This document shows, one piece after another, positions 60,580 through 64,000 of a DNA stretch of 64,000 nucleotides. The notes below the pieces were generated by a model, which saw nothing but the letters and a program-made list of their open reading frames with translations, did not search any database and had not been told where the DNA came from. Both the position numbers and the translations under genes were made by a program. Each line of letters opens with the position of its first letter. Positions within the stretch are counted from its first letter, which is position 1. The stretch comes from Paramecium tetraurelia (Eukaryota > Ciliophora > Oligohymenophorea > Peniculida > Parameciidae). The stretch lies in the NCBI RefSeq assembly GCF_000165425.1, contig NW_001799647.1, forward strand, positions 1-64,000, written 5' to 3'.

Positions 60580-61280
60580 TCATTCGTAGTTGCTGTATGC
60601 GCAACTCAAATAAGAATACGGGTCTTCCTTATAAGTCGGAGCCTACTCATCGAATTCCCCACTTGAGTATTCCTCTTTGATTGATTACTCTTTTGATTCC
60701 TCCATCAAAGAGTCATTCGATTCCTCCTTCTTAGGGAGACTCAAGAATTTGTCATAAGGCTGTTCTTTTTTCAACTCCGCCTTCAAATGCTCGATTGCTT
60801 GAATGTACATTTGTTTGGTTGATTGATCCTTGATCTTATTGTTCACAAGTACACAGATCTCAGCCTGAGTACCCAAGAACTCAATCCACTTAGTCTGAGT
60901 CTCCATCTGAATGATTTTAGTTCGAGGATTGATGGCACCAAATAACTTCTTGAGATCTCCCAACTCAAACTTTTATTATTTTGAGGTCTTCTTCTTATGA
61001 ATGGCTCTCAGATACCCATCGACCTATTTGTATCCCATCTCTTCTGCCCAATGCATAAATTGGTTCATAAAGAAGGGCACTATTCGCCTTTAGAAATTAT
61101 GTTATTTCTTGACTGAATAAGGCACTTCTCTTTGCTGTTATTGTGGTTTTATGGTGAAATGAGTATTGATAACATCCAATAATCGTTCATCTATTTGAAT
61201 TATAACCTTCCCGTTGCATTTTTTAAGAATCTAAATAATATTATTATAGATCATACTTGATAAGTGTAATCTTCTTACAT
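60580..61280 (-). CDS. Uncharacterised protein, 224 aa
   Basis: ATG at 61280 (MQEDYTYQ), one 26-nt intron right after codon 8, then a frame to TGA at 60580-60582. The middle is helical and basic (QRRIVPFFMNQFMHWAEEMG; HKKKTSK), followed by a Lys/Glu helix region (LKAELKKEQPYDKF) and an acidic Ser/Glu tail (EEYSSGEFDEQAPTYKEDPY). No motif of a known family is seen. Good codon use (TAA/TAG Gln) supports a real gene. Confidence 0.72.
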
Positions 61281-61390
61281 TTTATTTCTAATAATCAAAT
61301 TTCATATGAAAATTTAGAATTGAATAAATTTTTCATTACAAATTTCAACAATTTTCATGGAATTTTCATTATATAAATAAAATAAATTAA

Positions 61391-63022
61391 TCACTCTTAT
61401 TAAGTATATGGGCATAATTCTCTAATTACCATATCACTTATCCTGATCTCCATCCCAATAGCCACATCCAAAGTGGTTTCATCGTAATTATGGATTTTCC
61501 CTCTCAAATACTAAGCAAATCTCTATAACATCGGCCCATTTGCCATTATCAATCTGTAATGAATCTCATTCCTATTTATCCTATTCACTACTTCTTCTGG
61601 TTTTAATCCACAGGGACATCCCTCATCCCATAACTCACTATACCCTCCAAATTCCTTCCCATGTGGAGGCTAATCACAGATGTGAAAAATATATCTCAAA
61701 CTTGGTAGAGTAGAACTATCCCTCCAACTTATCTTCTTAACCGCCTCATTCAAACCATCCAAGGCTGCCTCAGCTCCATCTCCTCCCCCATAGCAATCTG
61801 CCTATTTAATAATTGAGATAATCTCAGATCTTGAACATAAATTATGAACCTCGGTTACATATGTCAACTCTTACGGAGGATGATCTCGATAGCATACCAA
61901 ACCAAACTTCACACTAACTTATTCCTCCAAAGATTGCTATTTTATTTTATTTACAATCATCTCCACAGCCTCTGTAGTTCTCTCAAGGTAAGGATCCATC
62001 GACCCTGTTGTATCAACAACAAATACACAGTCTACCATTCCGAATTCACATTCTGGTACTTATGACTGCATTATAGATTGAGATTATATGACCTTTTACT
62101 CATTTGGCATCTTGCTTTATAATTTGGCATGTTCTTTCTCACTTTGTCCATCTTCTTTATTCTGAATTTGAAGTAAGAGTTTTGAATCCTCTTTATTCCC
62201 TGTTACTTGTGGAGAAGCATCTTTCTTGATGTATTCATCCTTATTATTCATGTTATGATCCTTTACTTATATCGAATTCAATTCTTCATTTGATTTAGGG
62301 TATTTAGTGATTGAATTCATCTTTGATTTTTAGGTTACAAACAAGTCAGTTAAACTCAGTAAAGTCTTTTTACCTTATGCTGAATTTGATGTAACTATGG
62401 CTTCCTATTATTTAATTTTCTTATTGGGTTCTTCCTATTTTTACTTTTCTTTTTATTAAGTATTAATATTTTGATTCACTGTTCGTGGTTTTAGAAAAGA
62501 TGTAGATGAATTGCTTTTAATGGAACTTTAACCCTACCTATTTCCTTAATAAAAAATTGATTTCCACCAGTCCTAAGAAGCTTTTTTATTATTTGCATCC
62601 TATTGCTACTCCTTATTTTTATCATTTTATATAATCACTTTTATACTTTATTAATCACCTCCTAGTATTTAACTTACATCGACTTATTCTTATTATTCTT
62701 ACTAATCCTTAGCTACTTTAAGCAGTTTGTGATTATCCAATACTTTTGATTAGATATTGTCATCCCTCGGATTTGTATTTTTAAAGAATTCCTTCAAAGT
62801 TTTTTAAGTAGTCTATAGACTCTTAACATTTTATTTATCCTATTTTATCTCCTTCTTACTGGCTTATAATTGGATCATCCGACCCTACTTTTATGGAACT
62901 TAATCTGAATGTTTTTGATTAATCTTGTTTTGTCTTTAATGTTCTATGGAATTAGGAAATCTGCTCAAGTATTGTTCAGCTTCTTTTATAGTTCGCTCAA
63001 TTGATTTGGATCGCTTAGCCAT
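61391..63022 (-). CDS. VWA-domain protein (VwkA-like N-terminal half)
   Basis: 543 aa without introns, from ATG at 63022 (MAKRSKSIERTIKEAEQY) to TGA at 61391-61393. The first 310 residues are low-complexity (Lys/Gln/Asn). The rest is a von Willebrand A domain with the MIDAS metal site DTTGSMD, then the family motifs YRDHPPQE, ADCYGGGDGAEAALDGL, and RYIFHICDQPPHGKEF. This VWA type is found in alpha-kinases such as Dictyostelium VwkA and in protist relatives. Here no kinase domain follows: the gene ends about 45 residues after the VWA core. Whether a kinase partner is encoded elsewhere cannot be seen. Confidence 0.86.
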
Positions 63023-63097
63023 AATATAATAAAATTTGATTTGCTTTGGTCATAATTATGTCGGATTTATGTGTTTTTTATACGATAATAAATACTC

Positions 63098-64000
63098 TCA
63101 TGATAATTTAGGAAACTCCTACTCGTTGGTAACATCCACCTTCTATTATTATTACTAGGCGACTTATTATGGCTCTTTTTTGGTAAATTCAGTTTCAGGG
63201 GCATTCTCATAAAATGACCTTTTGGATTTAATCAAATCAATAGCCACATCAATTTAATTTAGATAAAATGGGGCAGCCACTTTAATTTAATCAAAATATT
63301 GGAAAGTAGTTAAATCATGTTATATGAATTGATTCTAAAATTTAATAGATAATTAATACTCCTTCTTTTTTCTCGAACTTTTAGAGGTAAGAAACCACAC
63401 TATCGCACAACTCTAAAAAACTATAAAATACATTAATTTACTTAATAAGTCCTCTCTCGCTGTGTTAGATTCTTCACCAACTTACTCTTCTTCACTTTCT
63501 TCTTCTTCAACTTCAATTTCTTCAGGAGCATCAGGATCTTCAACCTATATTCTATTGTAATGTCTTTCAATCTTCTTGGTATGCTTCTCCTCTGTCTTCT
63601 TGATCTTGTCTATCTTCGAAAGGATGTAATCTCTGTGTCTTTGTAATTCCTGTTAATTTTAATATTAATCCTTCAATTTAATATAGGCTTGGATGAGGGT
63701 GAGCACTCTTGAAGCAACTCCAAGTTGGAATTGGATCCTGTCTCTTTAATTCATGATGGTGTATTTGAAATTTTATTGGTCCTTTGTAATCTTTGATATG
63801 GCTTCATTATCCTCAGCACTTTTCTCTTATTTATTTGTCAAAGCCTTCAATTTCTATTTGTTTTGATGGTATTTAGAGCGATCATCAGAATACTTTGCAA
63901 GTGTCTCTCTCAAGTGCTGCAATTTCTAGGCTGAGAATTCGTATTCATCTTGAACCAATTTAAAAGTTCCTAAACTTACTAAATGTTAGGATGTAGATGC
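63098..64000 (-). CDS. Partial coiled-coil protein (5' end outside the window)
   Basis: The gene enters from the right edge and ends at TGA 63098-63100; at least 280 residues are visible. They form a long coiled coil (KLQHLRETLAKYSDDRSKY and onward), an acidic EEIEVEEEESEEE stretch, then a helical domain (LLKLCDSVVSYLQKF; FYLNQIDVAIDLIKSK) and a tail ending EQEFPKLS. Two introns join the last exons in frame: 63413-63441 (29 nt) and 63335-63359 (25 nt). The layout faintly recalls Caprin-type helical homology regions, but that is only a guess. The start is outside the window. Confidence 0.75.

Noticed and set aside
1-64000. Bacterial, phage, insertion-sequence or CRISPR content
   Set aside because: No such genes, inverted terminal repeats or repeat-spacer arrays were seen; gene structure and code are ciliate.

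Overview
This window is macronuclear DNA from a ciliate, almost certainly Paramecium; the species cannot be fixed from the sequence (P. tetraurelia would fit). Four signs agree. Bases 1-66 are a C-strand telomere of mixed CCCAAA and CCCCAA units. Long conserved reading frames are full of in-frame TAA and TAG, which must be read as glutamine, and TGA is the only stop. Introns are very small, mostly 21-31 nt, starting with GT and ending with TAG, CAG or sometimes AAG. The DNA is AT-rich and genes are packed with gaps that are often below 100 bp. All gene calls use ciliate nuclear code 6.

Layout. Bases 1-4434 are the telomere and a gene-poor subtelomere with at most one small gene and one decayed frame. 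From 4435 to 18714 come a cyclic-nucleotide phosphodiesterase, a bZIP factor with a C-terminal hydrophobic region, a replication factor C small subunit, coiled-coil proteins, a nephrocystin-3-like P-loop NTPase, a small MGCC protein and a SERBP1/HABP4-like RNA-binding protein. From 18783 to 30919 nearly everything is on the minus strand: an unknown basic protein, VPS15, a TPR-like protein, a Tubby-like protein, a Pumilio protein and a zinc-site protein. From 31106 to 44445 there are coiled-coil and WD40 proteins, a Vti1-like SNARE, PDCD5, a mitochondrial carrier, three uncharacterised proteins and an alpha/beta hydrolase. From 45128 to 64000 there are a large coiled-coil protein, two related Ser/Thr kinases, an ammonium transporter, a SAXO-like microtubule protein, a possible NT-C2 protein, a VWA-domain protein and a gene cut by the right edge.

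The genes form no operon or pathway; this is an ordinary mix of housekeeping and ciliate-lineage genes. Loose themes are vesicle traffic and phosphoinositides (VPS15, Vti1-like SNARE, Tubby-like), cilia and microtubules (SAXO-like, NPHP3-like, Tubby-like, coiled-coil proteins) and RNA binding (Pumilio, SERBP1-like).

The main caution is that many conserved genes are broken by single-base insertions or deletions, mostly in short A or T runs. Where I bridged one I say so. They look like sequencing or assembly errors, although decay of duplicated genes is possible for some. No phage, insertion sequence, CRISPR array, rRNA or tRNA gene was found, and I saw no clearly novel multi-gene system.
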